From Ailanthus altissimus (lineage: Eukaryota; Streptophyta; Magnoliopsida; Sapindales; Simaroubaceae): a stretch of DNA of 64,000 nucleotides. Location of the stretch: NCBI GenBank assembly GCA_946807835.1, contig OX327683.1:18729001-18793000 (forward strand), written 5' to 3'. Both the position numbers and the translations under genes were made by a program. Shown one piece after another: positions 40,190 through 53,700 of the stretch. The notes below the pieces were generated by a model. That model had not been told where the DNA came from and did no database searches. It saw only the letters and a list, made by a program, of their open reading frames with translations. Position 1 is the first letter of the stretch, and each line of letters opens with the position of its first letter.

Positions 40190-40760
40190 AATAGCCGGCG
40201 GCGGGGGAGCTTGTGGCTAGAACAGTAGCTACAGGTTCGGAGACAAATATGAGGGGCAAGGCAAAAATAAAAGGTTCAAACGGTGGCTCACCGATTCGGC
40301 AACGTCCCCATATCCAAATCTAATCCGGAACGACATCCATGGTGTAGCGTCATGCTGCGTGGCCACAAGGGAAACACGATGTCGGCCGAATCCAAGCAAA
40401 CGTCGGCTGAGGAGAAATCGCGAAATCAGAGGAAGTTGGCGTTTGCATGATGGCAAAAACGGTGGACTATCCAGCCGTCAGGAGACGCGACGGCAAGGAG
40501 GCACACACTAGTGCATCGGCCTTGCGTGACAGCTTGGAGGCGTTGCGAGTTCTCGACCAAAAAGTTGACGAGGGGCCATCAGAAGGAGGGGAGAGAGAGA
40601 CTGGAAATAACAGATAATAAACAAAGCTGAATCAAGCAAAGAAAAGGAAAAATAATTATTGAAAACGTAAAATCTAAACTATTTGATGGCGAAGGGCCGC
40701 CGGAGAGGAGGTAGGAGCGCCCTCTTTGGCAAGGAACGAGTCTAAAAGAGCGGTGGCTGC
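40190..40760. other. GC-richer island of unknown origin
   Basis: Distinctly higher GC than its surroundings (for example agccggcggcgggggagct and gggccgccggagaggaggta). Frames are short and no domain can be recognised on either strand. It could be a remnant of a transposon leader or of a gene first exon. No function is proposed. Confidence 0.3.
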
Positions 40761-42024
40761 TAAGAAAGTTGTGAGCTTTTTAATTTTTAGGGTTTTCAAT
40801 GAACCTTTTTGTTCCTTTTGTTGTTTAATTTGAGGGAAGTTAATCAAATAATTTGCTCAAATGAAAGACAAGATTAATAAGTTCTAAAAGACACCAAAAA
40901 TTTAAAGAAAAATAAAATAAGTGAGTTTGATCTATACGTTTTATATAACAAAAATTGTTAGTTTAATCCTGAAGATTTAGTTTAAGTATTTAGGCAGTTC
41001 CTATATTATTTTAAATTATTTAGTTAATCTTTATCATTAAAAAAAATAGCGTCTACAATACCATTTTTAAAGGCAATAAGATGTATTTAAACCATTTACT
41101 ATGATTACATATATAAATTTATTTAAAAAGCTGTCCCCCGTACTTTATTATTTGAATAATATAAAACTAAGTGAAGTATTTTAAAAAGTATACGAATTAA
41201 CTTAGTATTTAACAAAATCAGAGACTAAACAAAAATTAATTCTTATAAATCAAAATCAATCAAAATAAAATATCATTACAACAAATCAAATTCATATCCT
41301 TAAACTTTCTTCCCAATCAATTAGAAAATAAATCAAAGTTAAGGTTCCTAAATTACTCAACAAATTAAAACTAGACTTCCACTCAAGTTATACAGCGACA
41401 AACTAAAATTAAACAACAAATCCAAATTAAAATTTAATTAACTAAACTAAAATTACACAATAACAAATATAAATTAGGGTTTCAATCAATTAAACTAATT
41501 ACAGATAATATCAAAGAGCAATTTAGGCGAAGATCATCGTGTGTGGCAAGTGCGGTCACTCTCAACTTAGACATAACCTACATTAAGACTTAAGAGAGCT
41601 ATGGTCTCTCAACCCTAAATATTTTTTATAATCAATAATGACTATTTTATGATTTTACTTTTTAAAATAAGTGTTTTTATAATTTGAATTATCAAAATTT
41701 CTAATTTGATACTCCCACATAATTAAACTTTAAATTTATATTATTTTTGACTTAGACATTTTGACCCACTTTTTAAATTCTAAATCTACTATCGGGCACG
41801 GTCTAGTTGCTGCTACACGGGGGTTGTGTGCAGCCAGGCATGGCTATGATGCCGCCCTATCTTGTTTGTTCATTGCCAGCGGCCTTTGTATAGGTAGATT
41901 GTTGGGCGACAGAAAGAAAAAAAGAGAAGAAATAATTTGTCAATTTGAGTGAGTGTGTGTGTGGTGGGTTGGGGGAGGGGGGTGGTGGTGACTAAAATTA
42001 ACCCATTATTTTTGTGTGTAATAG

Positions 42025-43660
42025 GCTCATTCTGAACAGAGGAAATGGCTTCATGTAAACGTCATGTCCCGAAGTATTGTTTGCAGAGGAATATCTCTAT
42101 TCATGTCTAGTTGATATTTCCCTTCAGCTATTCTTACATACTTTGGCTTATTAGCTCTTCAGTTATAATTTGTATTTCAAATTTTCAATATTATTTTTAT
42201 CCTGAAAGAGAAATAAAGCTTTTCCATTCAGCTTGTAGAACTTAGGTACTGTCAAGTGTGAAGCTGGATCATATCAACGGAAGTAAATGATGTATCAAAA
42301 TCCAGGAAACGAACATACTCAGGAAGTCTATTACGTTTGGAATACTAGAGACTTGTTAAGAATTTAAGCAGTGTTATTAAGTTATAGAAGAATATTGATT
42401 CCTCAGCTTCTAAAGAAGAGTTATCGAGCTACATTGAAATAGATTGGGTATTTAGTTACTCTTCCCACATATATAAAGGAAAGGACCAAAAAATTACAAA
42501 GCCCAAACCAAAAGTAGTCAAAAGTAGTCCAACTCACGATTCCATGCAAAGTTCCGTAAGGGTAGATTACCCTTGAAATTTGGACGAAAATACACTCACT
42601 ATTAACTAATTCTCGAAAGGAGGAAGTGGTCATAACTCTCGTGAAAACTACACCTCTCGGCTAAAGTAAAGTCATCTTCACCTTTTCTAAGTAAACAAAA
42701 ATAATTCCTGAAAGAAGCTTTTGAAATAGCATTGGCCCGACTTAATTTATAAGACATTTAAGAAGTACTTTATATATAAACTGCCCAATGCTTTTTTTTT
42801 TTTTCTTTCTTGGGTTTGAATTCTAATTAATTAAAATTTTGGGTTTTAATTATTTTAGTTAAAATGGAGATTGTGAGAACAAAAATACTCTCATAATCTT
42901 CAACACCTTGTTAAACTTTTTTCTAACACTCTCTTCAAATACTCTCACTAGACTCTCTCTTTCGACTCAATCAAACTATAACAATCAAGCTAATAAATTA
43001 AAAATCAAATACTACTTTATAATCTTATTAAAGTAAGACCATTAAATATACAAATTTACGAATTTGAGATACCCTTAACGAATTTGAGAACATATTTTAA
43101 GTATATTAAAGTTAGGTTAAATTTGTATAGTTATAATGCATTACATGATTTTGTATTTTTTTTAAAACTTAATAAAATGTAATTGTAACCAGATTTGTGT
43201 AGTTAGAATTGTTTATTATACATTCGAAAGATATATGTGTAAATTTGGGGAAAAATTCGAAGCAAATATACAAAAGGAAATGGGGAAATTATTGAGCACC
43301 ACCGAGCCGTAAATTGTCAGCGCCCATGTGTATTTTATTGGGTATTTTGAAATACTATTTTTCATATTTACGACACATGTGGATACGTGTATTTTTCATT
43401 GCCAAGTTGCGTGTAGCAATTTCAGGATGTGTAAATGGGGAGAAATTGCAAGGAATTGGGAGCTCAGACTGATATTGATGGGTTTATGGTTGGTAAAGCT
43501 TCTCGTCATTAATCACATTTCATCATCATCATCATTTTCCCATTCTCTGTCATTCCTATATATAACTTTACTTCTTATATTTAGTGCCTCTTTTTGTTTC
43601 CCACTTTGCAGCCATTGTTCATTGACGTTATCAATTCTACTGTAATGAAGAAATTAAAAT
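42025..43660 (+). pseudogene. Partial triosephosphate isomerase pseudogene (exons 7-9)
   Basis: 42025-42075 matches TPI exon 7 (gaggaaatggcttcatg). The adjacent sequence also resembles TPI intron 7 (cctgaaagagaaataa), so this arose by genomic duplication and not from mRNA. 43426-43510 matches exon 8 (attgcaaggaattgg, gatgggtttatggttgg) and 43612-43660 matches exon 9 (ttcattgacgttatcaa). Frames are broken, the exon 8 donor region reads tcgtcattaatc, and the C-terminal codons have drifted. Exons 1-6 with the catalytic Lys, His and Glu are absent, so no enzyme can be made. Confidence 0.85.
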
Positions 43661-46600
43661 GCTTGCTGCACTTGTCTCAGTCATTTATAGTTTGCTCAAT
43701 TTGTGTATAGAATCAAGTTTGTATAATGGTTATACATTATTCTGAGAGAATAAATTATTCTTTTATACTCAATTAAGCACAATTAAGACTGGTGAAGGAT
43801 TGAGTTGAAATTTATGTTCATGTAATTAGTGGGGGAAGAAAGTTCAAATAGCACATTCAAATCTTTCCCATATTCATTTCATTTCAACTAGAGATAAATT
43901 CTGGCACCCAATGCCAGTCAGCCAATGAGTTGTCCAAGATTTGAGCGTAGAATTTGAATTGGGGAATATAATTGTTTATTTTCCATTATGTGATATTTTG
44001 GATGATCTTATTATTTAGAGAGAAAAAAAAAAAAAACACTTTCTCTGAGTGATCGAAAGGGGGTCGCCTGCCCACTTTGGAACTAAAACAAAGAAAAGAA
44101 TTGAAAGTCAAGTATTGGTAGATGAGCCTGAGACAGAATCTTTTCAAAAAAATTTTTTAAAAAGGGAAAATAAAAAGAACATTTGCCAGCTTGTTAAGTA
44201 TTATCTAATCTTTGTTTATTTTGTTAGATTTGGCCTAACTAAATAGCAAAATAACATTAAAATATGCTAATCATTTGAGGGTTGTCAATCATGATGATGT
44301 AAAGAAAATGACATATTCAATGATATCATTACCTTCGTTACGAAAACCTATTGTTTAAGCAATCGATAGTTTTATTTTGAGAAGAAGTCAATAAATAATA
44401 CAAGACCCAAAAAAGAAAAAGTCTAGTTGGTTGATGCACCTAATTAATAAAATCAAATCAACTCCAAGATGCCTTCAAACATCAGCTGCAAATAAAGCAA
44501 AAAGCCACTGAATTTTTATTGAACTTTGACATGTTAGTAAACCCTTTTTACAAGAAAATCGAATAAATGCAATGAATTTTTTTTTAGAAAATGGGATTCT
44601 CGTGTGATTGTTTTAATGGATGTATTTATTTATTGTAGTTGTATGATGAAAAGCGCAAAGTTTCAGGCAAGAGCCGAGAGAAGATGTTGATTTTATTTAA
44701 AAAAATTTAAAATGCATTTATTTAATTGATCTAGAAGCTAGTAGTTATGCACTATAAATGATATAAGTTCAAAGGCCTTGAGCTATAGAATTTGTATTTT
44801 AAATGGTGTGTTGTCGTTAATAACTACTATTTGTTAAGTAAATTTTGTTAATATAGAAGTATTACAACATCAATTAAGCTACAATTATAAGTTTAGCATT
44901 AGTAAGATTAAAAGTGTAGCGATCATAACATTATGTTTATATAATTAAAATATAAATTTTATGTTTAACTGATATGATATTTGATATATCAATGATTAGT
45001 TAATATTTTATAATCATAAAAGAATTTAAAAAGTTAATAATTAATTAACACATGATAGTTAACAATCGGTAATAAATCAATTAAAATATTAAAATTATAT
45101 TTTAAATTTGTAAGTGTAGTATTACTATACGAGTAAAGGTTAAATGTACCCTCAAAATTTTTTGAAAGTGCAATTTAATAACATTGTTTTTGAAAAAAAT
45201 ACACAAATACATCCTCATTTATTAACTTTTTTTTTTTATTAATTTAGACAATAACAAAGGCAATATAGGCTTTTATTCACAAAAGACGTGTGATATAATC
45301 TGATGATGTATTGATTAATGTTGACTAGCGTTGATTGGTGTTGATTGACTATTGATCACGTTGACTGATGCTAAAATAATTCATCGTAGATACCGTCAAA
45401 TTTTAAATTTTATAATTTATGAAATAATAAAAATTATTTTCACCCATAAAACATTGGAGGAGTATTAAAATTAATAATAAAAAAAATAATAGGGCCATTA
45501 TTTTTTCTTTTTGCTTTATTGGTGAAAGTAATCTCACCATGGTATAAGTTACAAGATTTAGAGTTCGACGGTGTCTATAATAAATCGTTCTAGTGTCAGT
45601 TAATATTGATCAACATTGATCAATGGCCAATCAATATTGATCAACGATTGATAAATGCGGATCAACTATTGATCAATGATAGTCAAAGATATTACAGTAA
45701 TTATCATTCAACTTAACAAAAAAAGTTAACGAATTAGGTATAATTATATATTTTTTAAAATATAATTATTAAATTATCACTTTCAAAAACAATTGTAGGT
45801 GCATTTGTCATTTACCCACTATTATATGTGAGAGTAAAAAAAAAATGGTATAATGATAAAACAAAGAATTTTGATTAGTTGATCAGTCGTGACGCTTCAC
45901 TGTAATATTTCTCTTTACATTAAAATTATATTTATATAATTGTGATATAAAATAAATATAACAATCACATATAATTATTATAATAATAAAATATAAAAAA
46001 TTAATAACTACTTAATAAATAACATCGCATATTAATAACACATTAATTTTATAAATGTTGCATAAAAGGATTAAAAAGAGGGCCCACACAAAATGGAATC
46101 GCGCGTGAAATTTGTAATAATAGTCGACGAAAGAAGCTTCGTCTAAAATGGCTAAAACTTTAAAAGTCAACCGATGTTTTGGTTTGGTTTGGTTTCCCAA
46201 AGAAAGAAAAGAAAAGAAAAGTCTGGCTTCTGGCAAATTGTCAATCACGAGGTGCTTGCAATGTTCCCCCTTTCTACGTCCATTTATTTTTTTCAAATTC
46301 CATATTAATTGAATTGAAAGCATCATCAAACAATTATTTGTTACAACGCCGGGCCATCACTGTCGCCTCCTCTATCAATAATTTTTTTATTAAATTATTT
46401 GTTATATTATCTAAGTAAGTTTTGTTTATTAAACCATAGTAGAAGGATCGCCATCTCCATATTATTATTGTTGATGTATTGGAATTTTAATGAAACTGAA
46501 GTTATTGATTATTTTCATTTCTTTATATACAAATTTGCCCGCATATCAAAATAATAAATCCGTCCATAATTTAATGAAGAAAGGGTTGGTATATAATTTA

Positions 46601-47100
46601 CAACAACTGGTTTCGCATTGCTGGTGTCTGGTTCCCAGTAAGATTTATTCTTTTACTATTTATGAGTAGCGTATGTCTATTTTACTCGGTAAAATAATTT
46701 GCATCATGGGTAAAAAACGAGAGGAATATCGATGAATTTGTTTAAAATTTAGTAAATTATGTCCCTATCCATCGAGCATTTCTAGAAAAAAAAAAACTAT
46801 AGAGTTTTTATGTTTATAATCTGTAAGACTTTCAGTTGCAAATAAAGAAACGTAACTGATATATAATACAAGTCAACATTTCGCTTTTGTCCTTGCCGAA
46901 GCTCTAGAAAATAGAACTTTCCCAGAAGCCAAACATTCATGTTCACATCACTCATAAAATCTACCCACTTGTTTCTTATTCTCTGATCTCTATAAACTTT
47001 CCTTGTCTTGCTCTTACTCTTTGTTTTGTTTTTATTTCTATATGTATATTTTTTTTAATCGGTCAAAATATGCAATTGGACGGTTTTGGTCGTGGCTGAC
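43661..47100. other. Intergenic region with a foldback MITE
   Basis: No gene is supported; short frames at 44049-44246 and 46012-46418 lack recognisable domains. The notable content is the 45131-45817 foldback, listed separately. Confidence 0.45.
45131..45817. mobile_element. Long foldback MITE (inverted arms of about 300 bp)
   Basis: The left end GAGTAAAGGTTAAATGTACC (45131-45150) matches the reverse complement of the right end (GGGTAAATGACAAATGCACC). The similarity continues inward through almost the whole element: tttttgaaagtg, ttaactttttttttt, ttgattggtgttgattgac and gtagataccgtcaaa on the left each have a reverse-complement partner on the right. Arms are about 45131-45440 and 45515-45817, with a loop of about 75 bp. 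There is no coding frame. The long terminal inverted repeats suggest a Mutator-like MITE, but a clear 8-9-bp target duplication was not identified (actatac / actattata is only suggestive). Confidence 0.7.
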
Positions 47101-47115
47101 AGCTAACTTTATACG

Positions 47116-47123
47116 TATATAAG
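47116..47123 (+). promoter_or_regulatory. TATA box of the RLCK gene
   Basis: TATATAAG lies 165 bp upstream of the kinase start codon, with a CT-rich leader (cttcttcttcttctt) between, common in plant 5' UTRs. A W-box-like ggtcaa occurs at about 47062, but a single site has little weight. Confidence 0.5.
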
Positions 47124-47280
47124 TTTTGCTTTCACACTTAATATAATCTTCTTTGTTTCACGAGCCAGGCTTTTGCATCTGACAAGTTTTTGTTTTGTTG
47201 GGTGTCTTTGCATTTCTTCTTCTTCTTCTTTAAAGTTTGGTTCTCGGTGGAGGGGTGAAGAAAGTTGAGTTTCTGCTTAC

Positions 47281-49878
47281 ATGGGGTCTTGCTTCAGTTC
47301 TAGAATCAAAGCTGAAAGTCGTCTTCATAATGGTATGGTTGCATTTATAATCTTCTTTTTGACGCTTATTTGAGTTTTCTAACTTTTTTCAAGAGTGGAA
47401 TTACTAGTTAGTTTAGCTTGTTTTCCAGAAAAGTTGTGACTTTGATGGTCGATGCTATGTTTGGTTGCAAAAAAAAAGGAAAGGTTAAAAGAAAAGGAAT
47501 TTTGATTTTTGGATTGTGGTCATGGATCAATATTGGATTGAGAAAAAAATAGTCAAGATCTTCCATTAACTGAAGTCCCGTATGAAACTATTTATTGGAA
47601 GCTGTTTGGTTTGAGCTTCTTTAGAAAATTAATATATTTCCTTCCCAAGAATAACATTTTTTTTTGGGGGGGAAGTAAAATGCTCTTACTTTAGTCCTTT
47701 GGGTTTCTGTATTGGATTTGGAAATAGTGTTCTTTTCTGGTTTGACATGATACATGAATTGATGAGTTTATGGCCTTGGTGCAAGTAGGAGCAAATTCAA
47801 AATACAGCAGCAAAAATGGTAATGGCTTAAGTAGCTCAAGCAGCAGGGTCTCATCTGTGTCAGTGCCTCCTAGGACGGAGGGTGAGATCTTGCAATCCTC
47901 CAATTTGAAGAGTTTCAGTTTCAATGAACTGAAAACATCCACCAGGAACTTTCGTCCAGATAGTGTTTTGGGTGAAGGTGGATTCGGTTGCGTCTTTAAA
48001 GGGTGGATTGATGAGCATACATTTATCCCGGCCAAACCTGGAACTGGGGTGGTTATAGCTGTGAAGAGGCTTAATCAAGAGAGTTTCCAGGGTCACCAGG
48101 AATGGTTGGTTAGTATCATTTTTACCCTCCTGATTCTGAATTTTGTGTTCCAGACTTTATATTTGCCCTTGTTACTCGAGTAAATGAATGCTGCGAAGAA
48201 ATTCATTGGATCATTCATTATTGCTCTTCCCTTAGGTAGAAGTAACACATGGTGTTGCTTACATCGTCTGCAGGTGATATGACTAATTAATTTCTTGGCC
48301 CTTCTTATTATATAGACAGAAATCAAACACCTTGGACAACTGTATCATCCTAATCTTGTGAAATTGTATGGCTACTGCTTGGAGGATGACCACCGGCTTC
48401 TGGTGTATGAATTCATGCCCAAGGGCAGCTTGGAGAATCATCTATTTAGAAGTGAGTTTGTGATGCCATCCTCTATTTGGTTTCTTTCAGTCTTCTTATT
48501 CAAGGATTCTCATCTCAAATTTTTTCCTTTTAAAGTCATTACCTAGAAATTGTAAGTGTTGTTGAAGCAGGAGCCTCTTATATTCAACCGCTTTCATGGA
48601 AACTTCGCATGAAGATTGCCCTTGATGCTGCGAAGGGTTTAGCGTTCCTTCACAGCGACAAAGCAAAAGTGATTTATCGAGACTTCAAAACTTCTAACAT
48701 CCTGCTCGATTCAGTGAGTGAAATAATTCAACTGTTAAATTCTGATGCTTTTACAAGCATCTTAATGATACTTACAGATCTCTCACATTCTTTTGGTTAC
48801 AATGACAGAACTACAATGCTAAACTTTCTGATTTTGGGTTGGCCAAGGATGGGCCAACTGGTAGTCAAAGCCATGTTTCCACAAGAGTAATGGGTACCTA
48901 TGGGTATGCAGCTCCTGAATATATGGCCACAGGTATCTTTCAACTTACAGCTTTATTGTTCTTCACATTTAACTATATATTTTTTTTCTTGCTGACCTTC
49001 GACTTTTTTCCCTTCAACCTTCAATGTATGTGCCCCAGTTATTACAGGCCCTCACCAAATATGAAAAGTCAAGCTCTCTCATTTGCAAAACTGGGTAAAT
49101 ATTATCATAAGCTAAATGCTGCTCAATTATAACAACATCTTGCCTAAACTCTATTAAACTCGCTCCCAAGTCATTTCCAAGACTTTAACTTGGTCGCTAT
49201 AATTCACAATTTCCTTTAACCCAACTCTTGGAGCATTGAATCTTAATTTATTCACTTGATTTTTAGCTTTCAACTCTGACTCTATCGGAACTTCACCAAT
49301 TTTCCTTGGTGTTTTATCTGTAACTCTTCGTTCCTGTGGAATTAGCTTTCTCAGCTTGTCAGGATGCTGGGTTTATTGGGAACCAAGCGGCCTTCTTCTA
49401 ATCCTCACTTCATTCTTTCCTTGTAGGACATCTAACTGCCAGAAGTGATGTGTACAGTTTTGGGGTTGTTCTCCTTGAAATGTTATCTGGCAGACGAGCA
49501 ATTGACAAGAACATGCCATCTAGACAACAAAATTTAGTTGAATGGGCCAAGCCTCACCTTCAAAGCAAACGCAGAATCTTCCAAGTTATGGATGCTCGTA
49601 TTGAAGGCCAGTACACTCTCAGCGGAGCACTAAAAGCAGCTTTGCTTGCAATCAAATGCCTAGCAAATGAACCCAAGTTCAGGCCTAACATGAATGAGGT
49701 AGTGAAAGCATTGGAGCAACTCCAAGACTCTGATGATACGGGGGCCTCGCAAAAGGAACCCCTCCAAAATTTAGACAGCCGTTCAAGTCCCAGACATCAA
49801 AGAAAAAGTCATACTGAGAATGGCACTGGCAAAGCTGCCGTTTATCATAGGCCAACTGCTTCCCCGCTTCATACATAA
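47281..49878 (+). CDS. Receptor-like cytoplasmic kinase, subfamily VII (PBS1-like), six exons
   Basis: A membrane-anchored serine/threonine kinase of the RLCK-VII group, which relays signals from receptor kinases in immunity and growth. Exons: 47281-47332, 47789-48108, 48316-48451, 48571-48713, 48809-48932 and 49427-49878. Phases agree and introns are GT-AG, giving 408 residues. The N-terminus MGSCFSS is a myristoylation (Gly2) and probable palmitoylation (Cys4) signal. Then come a Ser-rich linker, [14 protein letters not shown] and the kinase domain: glycine loop [11 protein letters not shown] (79-89), Lys110 (VIAVKRLN), YRD at 205-207 (the form usual in this group), DFG 225-227 and the activation loop [19 protein letters not shown]. 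The usual [10 protein letters not shown] follows. The C-terminal tail is basic and low complexity. All catalytic residues are present, so the kinase should be active. The exact PBL orthologue cannot be named. Confidence 0.95.
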
Positions 49879-50737
49879 AAGAGGAAAGATATTCGGTACA
49901 TGCTTTATTATGATAATTGATTCGGAAAAAAAGTACAGGTGGTGTCTGGATGAATAACTTATGCTGAACTTTACAGAAGCATGTATAAATAACAGTCAAT
50001 GTAAGTACAGTTTAAAATAGTATCTGAAATTGATGTTCCTTCTTTCACATCTTCTACCTGTGCCTCAATTGCTGTTAAACATTCATGTCAAAGTACATTG
50101 ACATGTTTGTGCCATTTTACAAGATGAATAACACTGAATTTTTGTAGCAGTAACTTGATCATACTCTTTAGTCTTTCTGCAATTCTTCCCGTAATTAAGT
50201 AATATATTCCAGAATTAATTGTTAGCCTTTAACAACTTATTCAGAAAACTAAATGAAGACCAAACGAGGAAAAATAAACGGGCTAAGACTAAATGATAAT
50301 AAACTCCTTTATTTCTGAAAATTCATACGGTTGTATTAATAAATTGCTCCACAAGGAAATCATATTGAAGCAAAATCATTTCGATTTTATGTTATTTATA
50401 CACTTATTTTTTTTTAATAATCTTTTAAGTTATATTATCAAATGTCCATAAATAAATGAACTCGATAAATTACATTTTGCAAAATTAGAAAATGTAAAAG
50501 CGGGCTAGTTTTGTTTTTACATATTAACCGAAGTCCGTTGGTAAATAAACTCCATAAATTAATTACATTTGCAAAATAGTTAGAAAATACAAACAGGGTT
50601 ATTTTTGTCTTTACAATAGCGGGTGAGGTTTTAGCTAGCAGAGAACAGAGAGAGAATCGAAGCTGAGGTTTAAGCAATTAGCGGCTACACAGAGAAGAGA
50701 ACTGAGAACAACAAACAACAGGACTGACTGGAGAGTG
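49879..50737. other. 3' UTR of the kinase gene and short intergenic spacer
   Basis: AT-rich sequence after the kinase stop. The last 100 bp before 50738 look like the 5' UTR of the following methyltransferase-like locus (gagagagaatcgaag). No gene seen. Confidence 0.4.
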
Positions 50738-53700
50738 ATGACTGCCATTTCAATGGCCCTGCTTCAGCACGTGATCTCCATTCCCGTTGCACGTGCGGTG
50801 GTACGTCCTTGTTCCTGCTTCGCCGCGGCTTCCGTTACCTCGCACCGCAACCTATCCGTTTCTTCTTCTTCTACCACACGTGTTCCTCATGTGGACCCCA
50901 ACGTTCTACTCGGCATGTCCGATCAGGAGCTTCAAAAACTCGCCGTCGAATCGGGCCAGGTATTGTCCGACCAAAATTGAAAATTCTTTCCGTTTCTCAG
51001 CAATTGGTTGAATAAAAATGTTTTTTTTTTATTAAAAAAAATTCATATTTTAGGTAAGTTACTGAGGGAAGCAGCTCCACCATCTTATTTACAAAAGAAA
51101 GATCAAAGAAATTGAGAATTTTATTCAACGTGAGTATATTATGCTGTGGCTTTTTAATTAATTATTAATTCTTTTTGTGTACGCACTTTCAGAGACTTAC
51201 TTTGGATTTTTGTTTTTTTGGATATAATTTTTTCATGAAAGTGCCTCAGGCATTTAGAAATGATCTGCAAGAAGCTGGATGGACGGTTGGTCGCTCGCCG
51301 ATTTATTGCATGCCACTGATGGAACTGTTAAAAGTATGATGATAGTATATTTACATAATTACTTTGTAAATGAGGTTATATGATGCAAAATTTTGAATGG
51401 ATGAGATTATGTAATTGTTAAGTTAGACAGGAGAATGAATCAACTGATTCGATTGTAAATTGTTATATATCTTGTAGAAGTTGTTTTGTAAAATTTTGAT
51501 ATAATTATATGCTTGCTTGTTTTTTAAGGAATATTTCTTGCTTCGTCTCTTCTCTGCCTTGTTGATATTGTCTGTATCTTCTTACTTATTTATTTATGCT
51601 GCTTATTTGAAGTATTAATAAAGCTGGAAGACAACAGATTGATTGAAACTGTTGGCATACCAGTTCCAGACGAGAAAGGCTCAATGTGTCTTACTGCATG
51701 CTTGTCATCACAGGTCTGACCAGCCAATGAACTTCTCTTATTCTTTGGATGAGTATTTTTGTTAATTGAACAGAATTGCGTTTTGATTGCCTAAGTGGCT
51801 ATATGTCTTTTCTTTGCATATTCAGGTTGGCTGCCCATGTGCCACTGGAAAGGGAGGCTTTTCTAGAAATCTTTTAAGGCATGAAATTATCTGGCAGTTC
51901 TGTGCTTCTTTTCTTTTCCTTGTTGGTTCATTGAAGTCCACTTTTAAGTGGTAATGTTAGATGCCTCATCTGCTTGCTAATTTTTTAAAAGAGTGGCTTT
52001 TGTGGGACAAGAATAATTATGAAAATGACTTCTCTTTATCATTTAATTGTGAAAAGATAATTGAATTGAAGCAAACATCACTTTGTTCATCATGATAAAT
52101 TGTGGTTATGCCGGTGCTGGCCATTGAAGAGATTTTTAAGCATAGGGTGACAAATGTGGTGTTCATGGGAATGGGTGAGCCAATATTGAACTTGAAGTCT
52201 GTTCTTGAAAAACATCGATGTTTGAATAACGTGCTTTTACAACCATTTTGTGTATGTCATCTAGTTATTCAATTGCCACTCTTTTCACTCTCTAAATATG
52301 TGGGTGGGAATTAAGCTCATCTGTGGTGGATTGCTATTTGTTTCTGAAGGATGTGCAAATTGGGCAAAGAATGATCACAATTTCCACTGTGGGGGTTCCA
52401 AACACAATTAAAAAGTTGGTCTCTCACAAACTCCAGTCAACATTAGCCATCAGGTGTGTTATCTTATATAGAACTAGTTGAATAATACTGTGGTTTTCAT
52501 GAGTATTTGCCATTGCTGTTGAATTAACTTAACATCCTGCATTTATGGCTATATTTACTGGGTATTAAATCTGATCTTCACTATTTCATGCTTGGCCAGT
52601 GGCATGAACCGAACTCAATTTTTCTCTAAGTCATCAGTTTATCTCCCTTTGATTCCATCAATTCAATTTTAACCAGCCTATACTTTGGAAGTCTTTGTCT
52701 GCTATTTTCTTTCTCCTGAAAAATGGCCCTTCTATCTTTCCACAAGGAAGTTCAGTACTTTGAATTTTTTGGCATAAGCATAAATCTGATCCAGATATTG
52801 ACAAAAACTTGTCTATGCATGACTTTGAGTCTAGTGGTTTAATATCTCACTGATAACTCTCTGAATTTTAATATCCTTCTTTTTCTTCATTAATGTATAG
52901 AGATCTGTGTTCCAATGCTGTCAGACATTGTTTGTCTGGAATGATCTCTCCTTGCTACCCTGCTCTCTAGTTTTACTGGTAGTTTGTCTTTAGTTCTCTT
53001 GAGCTTTGGAAGCAGAGGACATTCTAATGTCACAAGGTTTTTTCAATTATTGTGGACTTTTCTGCTCAATTTGATATTTTCTCTTGTGCACCAGCTTACA
53101 TGCTCCAAACCAGAAACTGAGGGAATCCATTGTGCCAAGTGCAAAGTCCTATCCTCTGGAAGCAATTATGAAGGATTGCAGGGACTACTTCCTTGAAACT
53201 AGTTGACTGGTATCCTTTGAGTTGCACCTTTAGGTACTGAAATCTTATTATTTTAGTCTCGCTTCATCCTCTGCTGCACGTGTGATGGCTGATAACATGA
53301 AAAAGTAATGCAAATGGACCCTTCTCTTAAATATTTTCATTATATTTTATTGGCAGCTGGAGTCAACAACCAAGTAGAGCTTGCAGAGCTACTTCATGAG
53401 TGTGGACGTGGTCATCATGTGAACATAATACCATTCAATCTAATAGAATGGTCTGATTATCAGCTCCCATACAAAAAAGCGGTTTGTCCATGACCAGATT
53501 CTCTAATTTTCAGTAATAATCCTCATCACTAGATTCAGTTTGTACTTTATTTTCTCTGATATTCTATTTTGCAGGTGCTAGCATTTGCAGATGTTCTGGA
53601 ATCTTGTAAAATAACTGTTAGTATACGACAAATAACTGTTAGTCTCGTAAAATAACTGGGGACTGGATGCTAGTGCAGGTTGTGGCAGTTAAGAAATGAT

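Larger units (their letters stand above)
38422..42024. other. Region between TPI and its partial copy
   Basis: Begins with the TPI 3' UTR (to about 38620). It then holds AT-rich DNA, the SINE-like element at 39108-39245, a GC-richer island (40190-40760) and a G/T-rich simple repeat (41949-41990). No supported gene. Confidence 0.45.

Noticed and set aside
41761..41952. 63-codon frame before the TPI pseudogene
   Set aside because: No domain and no counterpart in the TPI gene; followed by a simple repeat.
48705..48890. Kinase pseudogene suggested by a frame running past exon 4
   Set aside because: The extension is intron read-through; GTGAGT at 48714 and the acceptor before 48809 restore [10 protein letters not shown] in phase.
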